A stretch of DNA of 64,000 nucleotides from Symsagittifera roscoffensis (GCF_963678635.1 NC_087068.1:16557872-16621871); one strand, 5' to 3'. Counted from the first letter of the stretch, positions 44,899 through 57,129 are shown. Numbers and translations are program-made. The notes: a model not told the origin generated them from the letters alone.

Positions 44899-45988
44899 CA
44901 AAGAAAACTCTGCTATCTGCTGAATTTTTTCACGGGGCTAGTAAACTTGAAGATGAAAAAGAAAAATTTGGCGTTTTTTGATTTATTTAAGTCCTTAATG
45001 CTATTTCAACATTTTTGGCAATGTTTATCAAATGTATATAGCACGCTCCGTTTCGAATTGCAGCACGGCATAAATTTTCAGAGTGACGCCAATTAGTAAT
45101 TCAAAAAGCGTTGGTTTGGTTTCAACGTATATTTTCAAGATAAAGTTTGTTTGGAATCTTTGTTGTCTCAAAATGCATCTTTCCCTTCTTTCATTAAATA
45201 GACGTTTTTAGTTTCAAGAAAAAAAAATTTCGTAATTTTTTTTGTCCATTTCAATTTTTGTTTATAGCATAAACTTTATGCCAATATATGTTTGTATGAG
45301 TTACATTCTTTCGAGTTTAGTGCAATTTCGTTACTTGGTAACTGGCGATCAAGTATTTGTGAAAGTTACATATTTCAAAAAAATTCAGTGGCGCTTGGTT
45401 TTATCGGAATATCTTGTTGTTTTCAATTAATACTAGAAATATGTAAGCAAAGAAAACTCTGCTATCTGCTGAATTTTTTCACGGGGCTAGTAAACTTGAG
45501 GATGAAAATGAAAAATTTGGCGTTTTTTTTATTTACTTAAGTCCTTAATGCTATTTCAACATTTTTGGCAATGTTTATCCAATGTATATAGCACGCTCCG
45601 TTTCGAATTGCAGCACGGCACAAATTTTCAGAGTGACGCCAATTAGTAATTCAAAAAGCGTTGGTTTGGTTTTAACGTATATTTTCAAGATAAAGTTTGT
45701 TTGGAATCTTTGTTGTCTCAAAATGCATCTTTCCCTTCTTTTATTAAATAGACGTTTTTAGTTTCAAGAAAAAAAAATTTCGTAATTTTTTTTACTCCAT
45801 TTCAATTTTTGTTTATAGCATAAACTTTATGCCAATATATGTTTGTATGAGTTACATTCTTTCGATTTTAGTGCAATTTCGTTACTTGGTAACTGATGAT
45901 CAAGTATTTGTGAAAGTTACATATTTCAAAAAAAATTCAGTGGCGCTTGGTTTTATCGGAATATCTTGTTGTTTTCAATTAATACTAG
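44899..45988. repeat. 548-bp tandem duplication
   Basis: 44899-45436 repeats as 45447-45988 with few changes (GCAAAGAAAACTCTGC at 44899 and 45447; both end TTTTCAATTAATACTAG). Overlapping short ORFs change frame between copies and look non-coding. Confidence 0.93.
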
Positions 45989-47476
45989 TTGTTTTGATCT
46001 CCAAATGCCACGATTTTCTTGCAGACAACTATGCAACCTTGAATTGTTATAAAAGAATTGCGTTTGAAGATAACTATGAAAGATTTTTGATGGCAATCAT
46101 GGGTTATGTGTCAATCGAATCTTTTCTAGAGTAGTTTTCGTTTTGAAAATTTTTTAAACTAATTTTCCTTTTTTCATTGGCTGAGTATGTTAAATGCATT
46201 TTTGTTTCTTTGCCAATCTATCAATCTTTTTATATGAATATCTTCAATTTGAATGAAAAGAGAAAACTTTAAATTCTGTTATCAATTTTAATTTCGCTGA
46301 AGATAATTTGCTCGCTAAGAAGTTTTCGAGCCAAATTTGCTACATAGTTATATAGAGATTTCGATAAATGAGCGTTATTGAATAGAAATTTAGATTTTTT
46401 CCCGATAAAGAAATAATTGCCTGACAGAATTGCTGAATATGATATCAATTTGCTTACGTTAAATCAGCGCCAGTTAGTTAAGCAACAATGTAATAGTAAA
46501 GCAAAAACGGGCGGACCAGGTCTGTAAACCACAAATGCTTGATCCAATACTGTAATCATTCGAACTGAAAACTGCGAGTTTCATAGTATGGAAATGTTGT
46601 TCATCAAAACAAAAAATGAAATAAACGAACTATTCCCAATAAGTAGTTGTTTTTATCAGGAGAGTAAATGCTAGAAATAATTAATCCAGCAATTGACGTA
46701 AGTGTTACGCAATATGGTTTAATGACCCGATTATATAATGAAATTTCATTTTAATTGACATTCTCTATTAAAATCTAGTTCAAGCTGTAGTTCGAGAGCG
46801 GCAAGAAAGAAAAAATTGTAGTTACTGGAAAATCATTCGTTTTTTTTTTACATTCTGTCGGGGTAAACTTTTTAGAATCTTGAATTCGTTTGTTGTAAAA
46901 TTGATAAAATATATTTTTTTCAAAAGTGCCTCCTTGCTTAGTTTGAACTTGCTAAAACAGTGTTTTTAACTCGTATGCGTCTTGAAGAGCCAAAAAGTTT
47001 TTTTTCTTAATTGGCGAAGCAAGTATATTAGTACAAACCTTCTTTTTTCCAGTCGAATTTCGCAAATAAAAGTGCTACCTTTGCTGGCACTTTTAAATCA
47101 GTAGGCTGCGGTAGCAGTATAATGTCATATGTGCTTAAATATTTGATTGGTAAAAAGTTAACGCATGTGATGCATTTTAAATTCATCAAATGAACCGAAA
47201 AGTTTCAATTCATCAAATGAACCGAATAGTTAAGTGTTTGAAACAGCAGTATGATGATGAAAAACTCAAATTCAGAAACTTTCCATGCAAGCAATGTATT
47301 CAGGTTTTTTTTAAATGTATAATTTAAACATAATTTGGCTTTATGCTTTCCAACTTATTGCATGCAAAATTGTGTCTTTTTGTATTTGGTATCCATTTTA
47401 AGGTATCGAATTGGCATTTTATAAGCATATGTATCTTGGTTATTAGTGGCTATTTTGTGGGGAGTTTAAGAATCCA
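45989..47476. other. AT-rich spacer, no gene seen
   Basis: Contains only short ORFs and a small duplicated phrase (TTCATCAAATGAACCGAA twice at 47182-47226). Nothing recognisable. Confidence 0.5.
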
Positions 47477-47552
47477 TGACTGAGTGGTTATTGTTTTGCG
47501 TGTTACTCAAAGTTGCAAGATCGCAGATTCGAATCCCTACACGTAGTCGAGT
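47471..47552 (+). tRNA. tRNA-Leu(CAA)-like pseudogene or SINE head
   Basis: A box TGACTGAGTGG (47477-47487) fits the Leu/Ser-type TGGCNNAGTGG. B box GATTCGAATCC is at 47527-47537. Between them the loop CTCAAAG puts CAA in the anticodon position with a partly paired stem (TGTTA/TTGCA). The acceptor stem does not close (GAATCCA versus TACACGT), so it is a relic or a tRNA-derived repeat, not a working tRNA. Confidence 0.5.
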
Positions 47553-47689
47553 TTTTGCTAATTTGAGGCTCATTTTCACTTTTTTTTATTTCATTGATAG
47601 AGCTGCTTTTCGGTCGTGTTCTTATATCTGATTGACTTTTGGTGCATCCTGATGGCTAGTTCTTGATAAGTAAAATAAGTACTAATAAG

Positions 47690-48450
47690 GGATTTGGTTT
47701 TTTAAGATTTTTTTTGAAACGCTTCGGAAAGTTTTGTTGCATTTTTCAAAAAAATATCGAAATTCTTCGAGAACTGTTTTAATGATATTTAAAAAATGAT
47801 ACCAATAAAAAATTCGCTGACTCTTTTGTGAGTCTGAGTTTTCTGCTAGTCTGTTGTTTTTTACCCGACCTACTGCGGGCGTTAAAAAATTCAATGGGAG
47901 TATTTTTTGACCCATTTCTTTATGTTTCTTTTTTTTTGAGAACTGCTCTACCAAATCTTAAATTACGGGTTCAATCGAAAAACAGGTGCTAGAATTTTTT
48001 TTATAAAAGCAGCCAAGCCCTAATTTTGTTGAAAAGCTATGTTGCATTTAGAAAAAATCTGTTTTTTCAAATAAACTTTTCATCTTTGGATTTTTTAAAG
48101 CTTTCTCAAAAATTGCGCTCCTGAAATTAAAGATAAGGGTTTGATTGAAAGAACAATCTGTTCGGCCAATCTCTGTTAAAATGATTTTTTCGATTTTTGC
48201 TGTGAACTTGAGATATATTTGACCTTTTGACCCATTTTTTTCGACTTTCCAAAACTGACCGTGCCAATTCTGAAATAAAAAAAATGCAATTAAATGAAGA
48301 TATTTTAAACGTGCAAAATTTTTCTCCGTGTTTTTGATTAAAAAAACCGGGTATGGATTTGGTAAATGTTCAAAGTTTCACATTTTGTCAAAATTCGAAA
48401 ATTAAGCTCAAGTTTTTTCTCTGTACATTAGGAAAAATAATCTAGCAGGT
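47690..48450 (+). repeat. Degenerate ~175-bp repeat family, second tract
   Basis: Blocks ACTGCTCTACCAAATCT, ACGGGTTCAATCGAAAAACAG, TTCTCAAAAATTGCGCTCC, AAGGGTTTGATTGAAAGAACA and CAAAACTGACCGTGCCAA recur with loose spacing, as at 28050-29510. Confidence 0.6.
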
Positions 48451-48944
48451 ACCTCCAACTTTGGTTGAGCTTCCGCTGTTTAATTATTATGAAGCGGCTA
48501 TGACATTTGAATATAAATCTATTATTTTTAATTTTTTTTAGCAAGACTTTTCCGTTTTCCGCTTGTGTTTGCGAAGTAGCATTTTACGGAGTTATCTGTT
48601 GCGAAGTTGCGAAATTATCTGTTGTGCCCTCGCGTTTTTTACTTTCAAATTGTTTCACAGTAAACCGGAGAGTACTCAAATTGGAAAAGTTAAAACGCCA
48701 TTTTTCGTTTTATAGAAAAACTTCAGGTTTTTGAATTATAATCTTATTCAATGACTCCAATGCGTTTAGAGTTTTAGAGCTTCTGAAAATGGCTTCTGAA
48801 ATTTTGGAAAAACTTTCATTCAATTCGGCAAGCAATTCTTGAGTAAAATAATTTTAAAAAAAAACGAAAAAATTTTTTTTGTCAAAAAATTTTGAAAGGC
48901 TTATTAAAGTCAAGTGTAAAGCCATCGGTTACAACTGAAAGTCG

Positions 48945-49076
48945 ACTCTTTGTAGTAGTTAGAACATAATTGAAAGATGCCCGAGAGAAAAAGAGCCCGG
49001 CGTGAGGGCACGAAGTGCTCGAGTGCGGCTCTTTTGCCCGAGGCCATCTTCAACTATGTTCTAACTGTTGAAGAGT
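48945..49076. repeat. 132-bp foldback palindrome
   Basis: ACTCTT..AGTTAGAACATAATTGAAAGATG..AAAAGAGCC on the left pairs with GGCTCTTTT..CATCTTCAACTATGTTCTAACT..AAGAGT on the right. The centre (GCACGAAGTGC, CTCGAG) is itself palindromic and GC-rich. It could be a small foldback element or a deeply paired transcript. Confidence 0.8.
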
Positions 49077-49384
49077 ATTTTTTTTTGCTTTTTCTGAAGG
49101 AAAGATGCCAGAAAACTGTGAAAGAGCCCGGAAAACTGTGAAAAAACCCGGAAAAATGCGCGAAATTTTGCAAATGATTTCTTTTTTCATTCTTGCGTTC
49201 TAATATTTCATTTTTCATTCATACCTTGTCGTGACAGAACATGTGTGAAAGAGCAAAAACATACTCTTCTCATAATATTCAGACTTCAATAGAGTAGCTC
49301 GTCATCAAAAACTTGATAAAAGCGTTATACAATTTTTTGGACGATACAGAACTTTTGTATTTTTTAATTGCTTCATTTTAAAGC

Positions 49385-49715
49385 TGCTTACGTTTGAGAT
49401 TAGCAAACGCTATCAGACCGGATTATAGACTTGTTTCTCGGGGTATGAACTAAAATAAAACTGAAAATTTCCCAATACTTTAGACTTTCATGTCTGCTTA
49501 TTTTTATCGACGTAGGTCCCAAAGAATGGTTCGGTATCTTTTAAGCATTTTGAAGAAAACTCTTTGTAAAGTTTCTAATGGTGTTTTTTTGCAATTTTTT
49601 GCAAGATTTTTTTGAAGGTTTTTTTCGATATTCGATTTGTCTTTTCAGTTGCTGGTAATCATATTCATTCCTTTTTGTATCGCAAGTAGTGCAAAACTCC
49701 GCTTTGCCCCTGTGT
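49385..49715 (+). repeat. Two-hairpin repeat family, shortest copy
   Basis: 5' hairpin CGTTTG(AGATTAG)CAAACG at 49391-49409. Then CTGCTTATTTTTATCG (49495). The 3' motif TATCGCAAGTAGTGC ends in the stem GCAAAAC(TCC)GCTTTGC at 49691-49707 and CCCTGTGTTC. At about 320 bp it may be close to the minimal element. Confidence 0.62.
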
Positions 49716-50913
49716 TCAGATTCTGAATAAAAACGTTGGTTTGAAATAACGTTTTCGATTAATATCTACAATTTTGCGAGTCGATTACAGTTACTAGAAT
49801 TGTTCCCGTGAACAACTTCCTGCTCACGTGGTATAACTTCTTGAGGCCTTCATAGAACTCGTCTCACGGGGTCCTTTACTTGAAATTTATTGCATCGTAA
49901 CACATATGAGATTGTTAGGATACTGAATACTCATTTTTATTTTTTGTGTGTAAACTACCAACACCGTTTTTTGTATAACTTTTGTTGTTTTAAATTAATT
50001 TCAATTAAAGCTTCTTTGCTTTAAAAGCTTTGTCACATGATATTGGCTTAGTGGCTTCAAATTGTGTCACTTTTGGGCAAAAATTGTATATTTCCTTGCT
50101 GAGGGAAATAAATTTCGAGTTTGATTTTTCAATGCTCAAGTTCTTGACATATCGTTTTTTTTCAGCGCAAGGGTCGTCTCTTCATGTATGGTCGGCTTAG
50201 TTGTCACTTTTATATTTCGCTCTAGAGCTCGATTAAGGCAATTTAAGGCCCTTCTTGAACTTTTTCGTCAAAAAAGGAATTCATGAAAATGAAATTTTTT
50301 ATTTTGGTTACCAGTTCTATGTTATCGTCTAGTTCACAGAGGTACGTTTGTGATTTATCGCATGTGGTTCGAGGCTGCGTTTTGCCTCTGAGTCATTTAT
50401 TTGTACATGCTCAGTGACATTCTCAGCGACTGTTTTGAGATAAATTCAAAGGTACCGATTTGAAAAACACGTGGCTTTATTCCGGTAGCCAAATTTTTCC
50501 AAAAGACTATCACTTAGGTATCTTTCTACGGATGCATTTTGAACCAAAATTTTGATTAATGGCACAATTTGAGAAGCTAATTTGATGCGTTAGTTTGATG
50601 CATGAATTTTGAGGGGGTAATTGTTGTATAAATTTTGTAAAAGTTCAACCACGGTGATGAAAGTTTAAGTAAGATAGTATCAAGTTAGTGCTTTCGTTGA
50701 AACGGTTATAACCTAAAGATAAGTCGACAAATCGAAAATCATTTTCGCAAAACCGGCCTCTCGTCAAAAACTTTGCGCACGCCATTAAATAAGAGATATG
50801 CAAAACAAGCGGGAAAAGCTCAATAAAAAATAAACAGGGATATAAGTATTTAAATTCTGAAAAGGGATTTAAATATGATAGAAAATACAATAATGTTCAT
50901 TTTCATGTTTCAT
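49716..50913. other. Spacer with decayed repeat fragments
   Basis: GGCTTAGTGGCTTC (50045), GTCGGCTTAGTTGTC (50189) and TATCGCATGTGGTTCGAGGC (50358) are fragments of the two-hairpin family. No gene is supported. Confidence 0.5.
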
Positions 50914-51214
50914 TCACTTAAATAGTCCCAAGGTTTTGAGTGACGAATGCTTTTGCTTGACTTCCATTGAAACGCAAAAACTATTCCTTCTGGGCCCAGA
51001 TTTGTTTTTTGGATCAACAACAGGACATTTCAGGCTGCTTTTCACCGGACTACTAATCAGTGGCTGCAGGAGCGAGTCTTTAGGCTCCCTTGAAAATGAA
51101 TTGGACCTTTTTCTGGCATTTTCTGAGGACGAAGACGTCGCTTGCAACATCATTGGAGCGTCTCCATCAACATTTGTAGTTTCCATCTTTATGCCAGAAA
51201 TTGCTGTTGACTTA
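50914..51214 (-). CDS. Candidate minus-strand gene, exon 2 (Ser/Lys-rich)
   Basis: Unrecognised protein. The acceptor ATCGTTTTAG places the exon start at 51214. Exon 1's last codon (AG) is completed by its first T, so 56969-56875 plus this exon reads in phase as 131 residues ending in TGA at 50914. The composition is unlike the random ORFs around it: SSSSENARKRSNSFSREPKD, LLQPLISSPVKSSLKCPV and GPRRNSFCVSMEVKQKHSS. Three basic-Ser sites (RKRSNS, SPVK, RRNS) suggest a phosphorylated, probably nuclear, disordered protein. SSLK followed by RRNSF vaguely recalls the SILK/RVSF phosphatase-1 docking pair of KNL1 proteins, but the key residues differ. The exon could instead continue through a donor AA|GTGAAT. 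No transcript evidence. Confidence 0.4.
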
Positions 51215-53670
51215 CTAAAACGATATTGATTTTAGTAACCGTGTTAGTATCTTCAACATTCTGAGAAAACTTCAACGAACAGATGGAAAAATTGAAATTT
51301 GATCTTGGAGCAATTCCCAAATGATATAATCCCTTGTAATAAAAAATTTAAAAACATAACACTGAATATAGGATCTAGGATGTAGGATCTAAGTTTTTTT
51401 AAAAAGATATATTTAAAAAATATAATAAAAATTTGAGTCCACGCCACACAAGTTAGTGATTTTTGATTTTTTTTTCAATTTCAAAAACACTAATTGAGAA
51501 CACAGCGTAAAATCGGTCACTTTGAAAAAATTAGTTTCTACTTGAAGATTTTTTTTTGTGAATGAGATAACTTTGTATTTCGCACCTGGAGTCACCGCTT
51601 TTATTTTGACTGGTCTTCTGGCTGTCAGCTCCCTTGTAAATTTTCATTGTAGAAAGAAGACTGAAAAACATAAGCAATTAATGTCACAATTCTTGTTGTT
51701 TGTTTTTCAAAAAAGCGAACAAAAAACAGTCCAAAAACTGACTTGAGTTGCGCGTTATGGCATCGCAAACAAAGTTTGGTGAGTGCTTGCTTTAGAAACA
51801 AGCTTTTGACTAATTGTATCTTTGACGAAAATTCTATCAGAGACAACCAATATTCAAAACAATTAAATTGAGAGCACTTTACTGCGCATGGAGTTGGCAA
51901 GTGTTATCAAATCATATGAACTAGAAAATTTTAAGTTACCTTTAAAATTTATTTGCCTTGAAAAAAATGTGAATATATATAGTTCGTTAAACAAGGGTAA
52001 ACCTCTCAAACTTACTAACTTCTTGAACTTAAATTACCTTTGAAAAAGGTTAAATTCGAACATTAAATCACGTTAAATCACGTTAAGTTAGAGAGCATAT
52101 TAGCACCCATTTGGGCCTAAAGTGTAACCGTTACACGTAACGATAACATTTTACACCTAATTTAACGTTAGATCAAGACTAAACCGCTACACGTCATTTA
52201 ACATTTAATAACGTGTAAAATTTTGAAATTTTGCCCACTGTGTAAAGCTGGATTCAGAGTCGAAACTTGAATGTTTGAATCGAATTTACAAAACTTTTCA
52301 TATTAAAATTGTGTGATTTTTTTTCTGTTCAAGTACCTGCTTGCTTCAGCGTAACTGCTTGTTTTTGAAATAATTGTCTTAAATTGTCAATTATTAACAG
52401 GTCAAGACCAAGTCAGGACCCTGAATAATTTGACCGCCTTTTAACTTAAAGTAATTTTGGTAATATAAATGGTAAAATCTCAGCAAAATTTCAACATGTA
52501 ATTGCGGATATGAGAATCGCTAAAAATATTTTATTTCACAGAATAGTTTTCTTCCAAAAGAGTAGATTGTTTTTTCAACTTGAACTTTTTGAAATATATA
52601 CGTTAACTTTTGGTTTTCTCGATAGGAGGGGCTGGTTTTCAAGAATATTTGTCCATCTTTTTTAGGTCTACTAAATTGTTTTTCTGAGCTCTCCCAAATC
52701 AATAATGTTTTTTGAAAAACAGATTAAAAAAAGACGTTTATAGGTGCATTTTTAAAAAGAATTCTACCAAAAAATTGCGTTTTTTTCGACGCGCGTCCCC
52801 TTCGCCCTCCCACCTCATTCAATGCTTATTGGTACTGAATACTAAAACATTACGAGGTCAAATATTTACTGGATAGGCGCACAATTTTGTGTCTGTTTGT
52901 TCCTGGATTCCAGAAACAAGTCTTTTAAGATATTTATATTTTGTCGGAATGACCAAAGAAAATGAAAGAACAACAGAAAAACAAAGGGAGCGTCCTTGTT
53001 GCGGAATCCACTTACAATTCACAAAAGGCACAGTTTGGCCTCGTAAAGAAGGTGCATCTAGAAAAATTTGAAGCTCGTTTGGTCAAAATTAGAGTCCCTA
53101 AATTATAGTTCCAAAGGGGGTTGAGTTCCCACTCAATCCGCTACTTCTTTTATTTGCGCTTAGAATCAATTTTTGGTCCGAGTATTTGAAAAATGGGGAT
53201 GGATTTTGTATTCGGGTGTGTTTTATTTTTTTTTTGTTTTTCTAAAAAGCTTTTGAAAAATTTTCAAAAAACTTTCTCGGTGTCGATAATAACTGTTTTG
53301 AAATTTTCAATTTTTGTCTTATTTTGAGCGAGTAAAGCGAGCGAGCTGGCTTTAACAAGTTTGTTTTAATAACTTAAAAGCTTATAAACTGTTAGTCTAA
53401 ACCGTAAGAATGTAGTTTTACTGATGTAAGTTTAGCTTTTGTGAGTATTTTAGCACTTTTTTGGAAAGAAAAATTTGAAAAGTTTGAAAAAACTGCAAAA
53501 AAGTTTCAAAATAGTTTCAAGGGCAACTTTTCAAAGTTTTTTATGTAGTAAGTCTTTTTCGGCTCAACTGGTCTCTGCTCAAACATTGTCGGCCTTGTTT
53601 CTATTTCAAAAGTTTTGTCCAGTTGCTAATTTGAATTTCAAAAGTTTGATTAGCATGTTTGCCTAGAACT
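51215..53670. other. AT-rich region (candidate intron), no exon recognised
   Basis: Small ORFs only. A cluster of ACGTTAAATC and TAACGT-type short repeats lies at 52060-52215. The dispersed repeat at 52877-53045 matches 4150-4310. Confidence 0.45.
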
Positions 53671-55345
53671 CCTGTTTGATGAAAACAGGTATTATGAAAT
53701 TTCAAGGGTATTTTTTAGGCGCTTCGGAAAATGTTAGTACTTTTTTTGCAAAAAAATATGTTTTTCCCCAAAAAATATTTCTACTGAAATTCAAAAAGGG
53801 GTATACATAGAAAGACCATCTACATTTTTGTGTGCCTGCATACTTGCTTGGTCTCTTTTTGCTTTCCCCTTCTTTTGTCTACAGTCTTCGAAAACGTCTC
53901 TGGGAGGAAGATTTGACCGATACTTTTTTCGTTTTCTCCAAAAACAACCTACCAAGATTGGCATTTAAATTTCAATGAATGGAACGGAGTTAAAAATCTC
54001 CCCTCAATACGAGGCTATGCCCAACTCTTTTGCGCACAAAATCATGGCCCTCGGAGTAGTTGAGTTTTTAATTTTTTTGACCGTTTTTTGAATCTTTTTT
54101 TAATTTTTCTCAAAAATTAACCTCCCAAAGTTGAGATTGCGAGTTCAATAAAGAAAACGGGAACTTGACAGCTCCCCTGAATTAGCGATTCCAGACAGAA
54201 ATTTTTACACAAAATGTTATCGTCCGCGGAAAAGTCAATTTTTTTTATTTTATTGAGCGTTTTTTTTCAAAATTCAATTATTTCAACCAAAAAGACCCTT
54301 CTATATCTGAGATTTTGGAATAAATCCACGGATTTATGAGAAGCTCATTTGCATAAGTTACTACGCCCTAGTTTTTTATACAAAACAAACTATGGCCCTC
54401 GGAAATCGTCAAAATTTTGTTTTTTGACCGTTTTTTGAAATTATTTAAACTTTTCTCGAGAATTACCCGGCCAAACATAGTTTAGTTTTTTGGGCACAAT
54501 CGAAACAATAAATTGGGTAAATCTCTTGTACATAACCGGCTATATCCAAACTTTTTGAAACAAAAATTATGATTCTCAGAAATGTCAACTCTGATTTGTT
54601 GACAGTTTTTTGTCTTTTCCGAATAACTATCCTGTCAAAACTAATATCATAGGTTTTTGATCGACCCAAAAGGTTGTTGGAAGTTAATTTTTATAACTTG
54701 CTTTGCCATTTCAAACAAGTGAAAGTTTTGAAAACTGGATCGACTTTTGGAAGCTTCTTTCTACTCGATTGGAAAATTACTTGTCAATTCTCAAGTACTT
54801 TTTTAAGTGTTAAATCGAGAAATATAGTTTTGGAACTCTTCCCTTTTTAATGGCCACGACCTGCGTTTAGCAAAAAAAGTTAATGATTTTTGAATTTTGA
54901 CTCTTTCATAGAACTTTTCTGAATTTTCTTAAAAATTACTCTATCAAATCTGAGATGAAAATTTCAATCGAAAGAAGCGGTTGCGCAAATTTTTCCTGCA
55001 GAAGCGGGTACTCTTTAATTTTTGTAAGAGAAATGCTAGATTTTTGGTAAAATTCCAAAATCTCAAAAATGTTCACTCTTCTTACTTTAGCTGAGAAATA
55101 ACTAACGTTTTGGGCAAAGTCTAATTTTTGCAGTTACGCGTTTTGTCCCGCATCAGTATAACAATTCAAAAAACATTAAATACTTAACTTCAGCTTCAAC
55201 TGAGCCCTAGGTGTCTTTCACAGAGAAATACACAAATTTTGGTTCACCTAGTTTTTTCCAAATATTTTCATTTTTTTGTACTTCTGCTTTTTATGATTGT
55301 GTTGTATCGCAAGCGGTGCATACCTCCGCTTCGCATCTGTGTACA
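53671..55345 (+). repeat. Degenerate repeat tract bounded by two hairpin motifs
   Basis: Begins with CCTGTTTGATGAAAACAGG (stem CCTGTTT/AAACAGG, as at 28925) and TATTATGAAA. It holds about six diverged ~175-bp units (phrases such as GACCGTTTTTTGAA, GGTTCAATcGAAAGAA, ATGGCCCTCGGA). It closes with GTATCGCAAGCGGTGCATACC..CGCTTCGCATCTGTGT at 55310-55342. This suggests a 1.6-kb element with internal repeats. Confidence 0.55.
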
Positions 55346-56874
55346 AATTGCTGATTTTTCCTAATGAATATGACTGTCGAATGTTATCAAGCTCCAGTTT
55401 TTCATACAGATCTTTTTATCAGACCACGCGGAAAAAGAACACTGTTTTAAAAAAAAATGTTGAATTTTGTAAGACGGTTGGTTGGAATGGAAAATTCTGC
55501 GCTACTAGCACAGTAACCAGCTATCCTTGTTGTTGCTATGATTACTGATCGAATATTTTATGACAAATGCATACCAATGTCTTATCTTCTAGTCACTGTT
55601 TGCCTCAATGTTCTGCTCTGACCACTGAAATTTCGGAGAAGCATTGTACTCTGTATTCGATTGTTGTTACGAAGGAGGAATGGCGTGTTTTGATTTTTTC
55701 TTTTTGTTTTCGACGCAAAATCACGTACCATAAATAATCGCCGGAATGGGTCAAGTTATATATCATAATAAAGCCTTTTCAGTCATGACTCGAATGACAA
55801 TAAAAAATTTGTAAAACATTCTCAGGGTCGAGATTAACCGATTTGAATTTTTTTATTGTTGGTCTAACTTTGAGCTAATAAGATGATTGAGGCTTACAAT
55901 AGCTTATCTTAGCTTAATATAAGTCGTGAAAACTTAGTTTTATTCGATTAAAGTTGTTTTTGGAATTTTTAGCGCTATATATAGTTATGCACACTAAAAG
56001 AAACTTTTTTTCTGTAGGCAAAGACTAGTTTTCAAAGCTTGTTCAGCGTTTCTCCGTGACAATAAAAAAAAATTTGTTTTTTTTTTCATTGAAATTTTCA
56101 ATAAAAAACTTTTTTCTTCGTTTTTTTCTGTTTTTTTGAAGACAACTGTTGGCGATTATGCCTAATTTACTAGCTTTCTGCTCGTTTGTATAGTTTTTTC
56201 ATTCATCACCCCACGTACAAGAATGGACACTAATTTTTAAAAAAAGTTGATTTTGTCGTTTCTTAATGAATGTGGCTTCAACATTCGGTGATACTTGTAC
56301 AGCAACTGGCAGTCCTTGTTACTTTGTGCTCACCATTAAATTTAGTGGCTTTCAAAATATATTTGAGCTCTTTGTTATCTTTTGACCTTATCTTCGGTCA
56401 TACATTTTACTTAATGTTTCCAAAACGGTTTCCAAAAAACAAAAAACTTTTTTCGGTCGTTTTTTCAATGAGCTGCTTGCAACGCGGTCAATTAAAGTGA
56501 TTTGGGAATGCTTGAAAAGTCATATTTGCAAAGTTTGAAAAAATATGATTAAGTAGCATACGTTTTAATCAGTGTAGTTTTTTAGCTTCCAGTAAATCTG
56601 ACTAAAGTAAATCATTATCTGGCAGAAAACGGTACCATGACAGGGTACTTTTGGAGGAAGAGGAAATTTAAACGCCAAATGGATAGGATCAAATTATTAT
56701 CTTCCCCCTCCTAAATCGAATTTTGAAGCAAAAAAATCAAGTGTTTCTAACTTAGCCGCGATAATCAAACTTAATCCGAATCAAATGATGGATGATGCCA
56801 ACTTGATCCAATAAATCAAATGAATCAATAGATGACAAAATAAAATTGGACGGAATAGACTCAATTGAACTGAC
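55346..56874. other. AT-rich region, no gene seen
   Basis: Nothing beyond short ORFs. If the minus-strand gene model is right, this is part of its single intron (51215-56874). Confidence 0.45.
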
Positions 56875-56969
56875 CTTGGCCTTCTGTGACCCGAGTAAGA
56901 AGTTCCCGCCGAGTTTCTCTTTGCCGCCTTAGAATGTTCCTGTTTAATATCTTCACTTTTCGAAGCCAT
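56875..56969 (-). CDS. Candidate minus-strand gene, exon 1
   Basis: ATG at 56969 opens 31 codons plus two bases (MASKSEDIKQEHSKAAKRNS, AGTSYSGHRRP) and ends at a strong donor AAG|GTCAGT. The frame upstream of the ATG also stays open for about 47 codons, back to a stop near 57120 with no further ATG. The true exon may therefore start at an acceptor upstream, or the ATG may be internal. The phase fits exon 2 at 51214. Unrecognised; the basic, Ser-rich composition matches exon 2. Confidence 0.35.
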
Positions 56970-57129
56970 TTCTTGAACTTTAAGTATTTTGAATATTGTT
57001 TCCTTGTGTGGAATATGATGAGAAAGAAAGAAGATTGGTTCTTGGAAGAAATCCCGAAGAGTCTTGAATAGTGAAACGTCTTTTGGAAGTTCGCCGAACT
57101 GTTTTTTTTTCGAGGCTGATCACCTAAGC

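Noticed and set aside
45829..46134. 101-codon + strand ORF
   Set aside because: It lies across the 548-bp tandem duplication. The other copy breaks the frame and the composition is that of AT-rich noise.
28555..55345. 3' hairpin motif considered as a Helitron terminus
   Set aside because: No CTRR end follows the hairpin at the expected distance, no TC start was found, and no rolling-circle replicase/helicase is coded.
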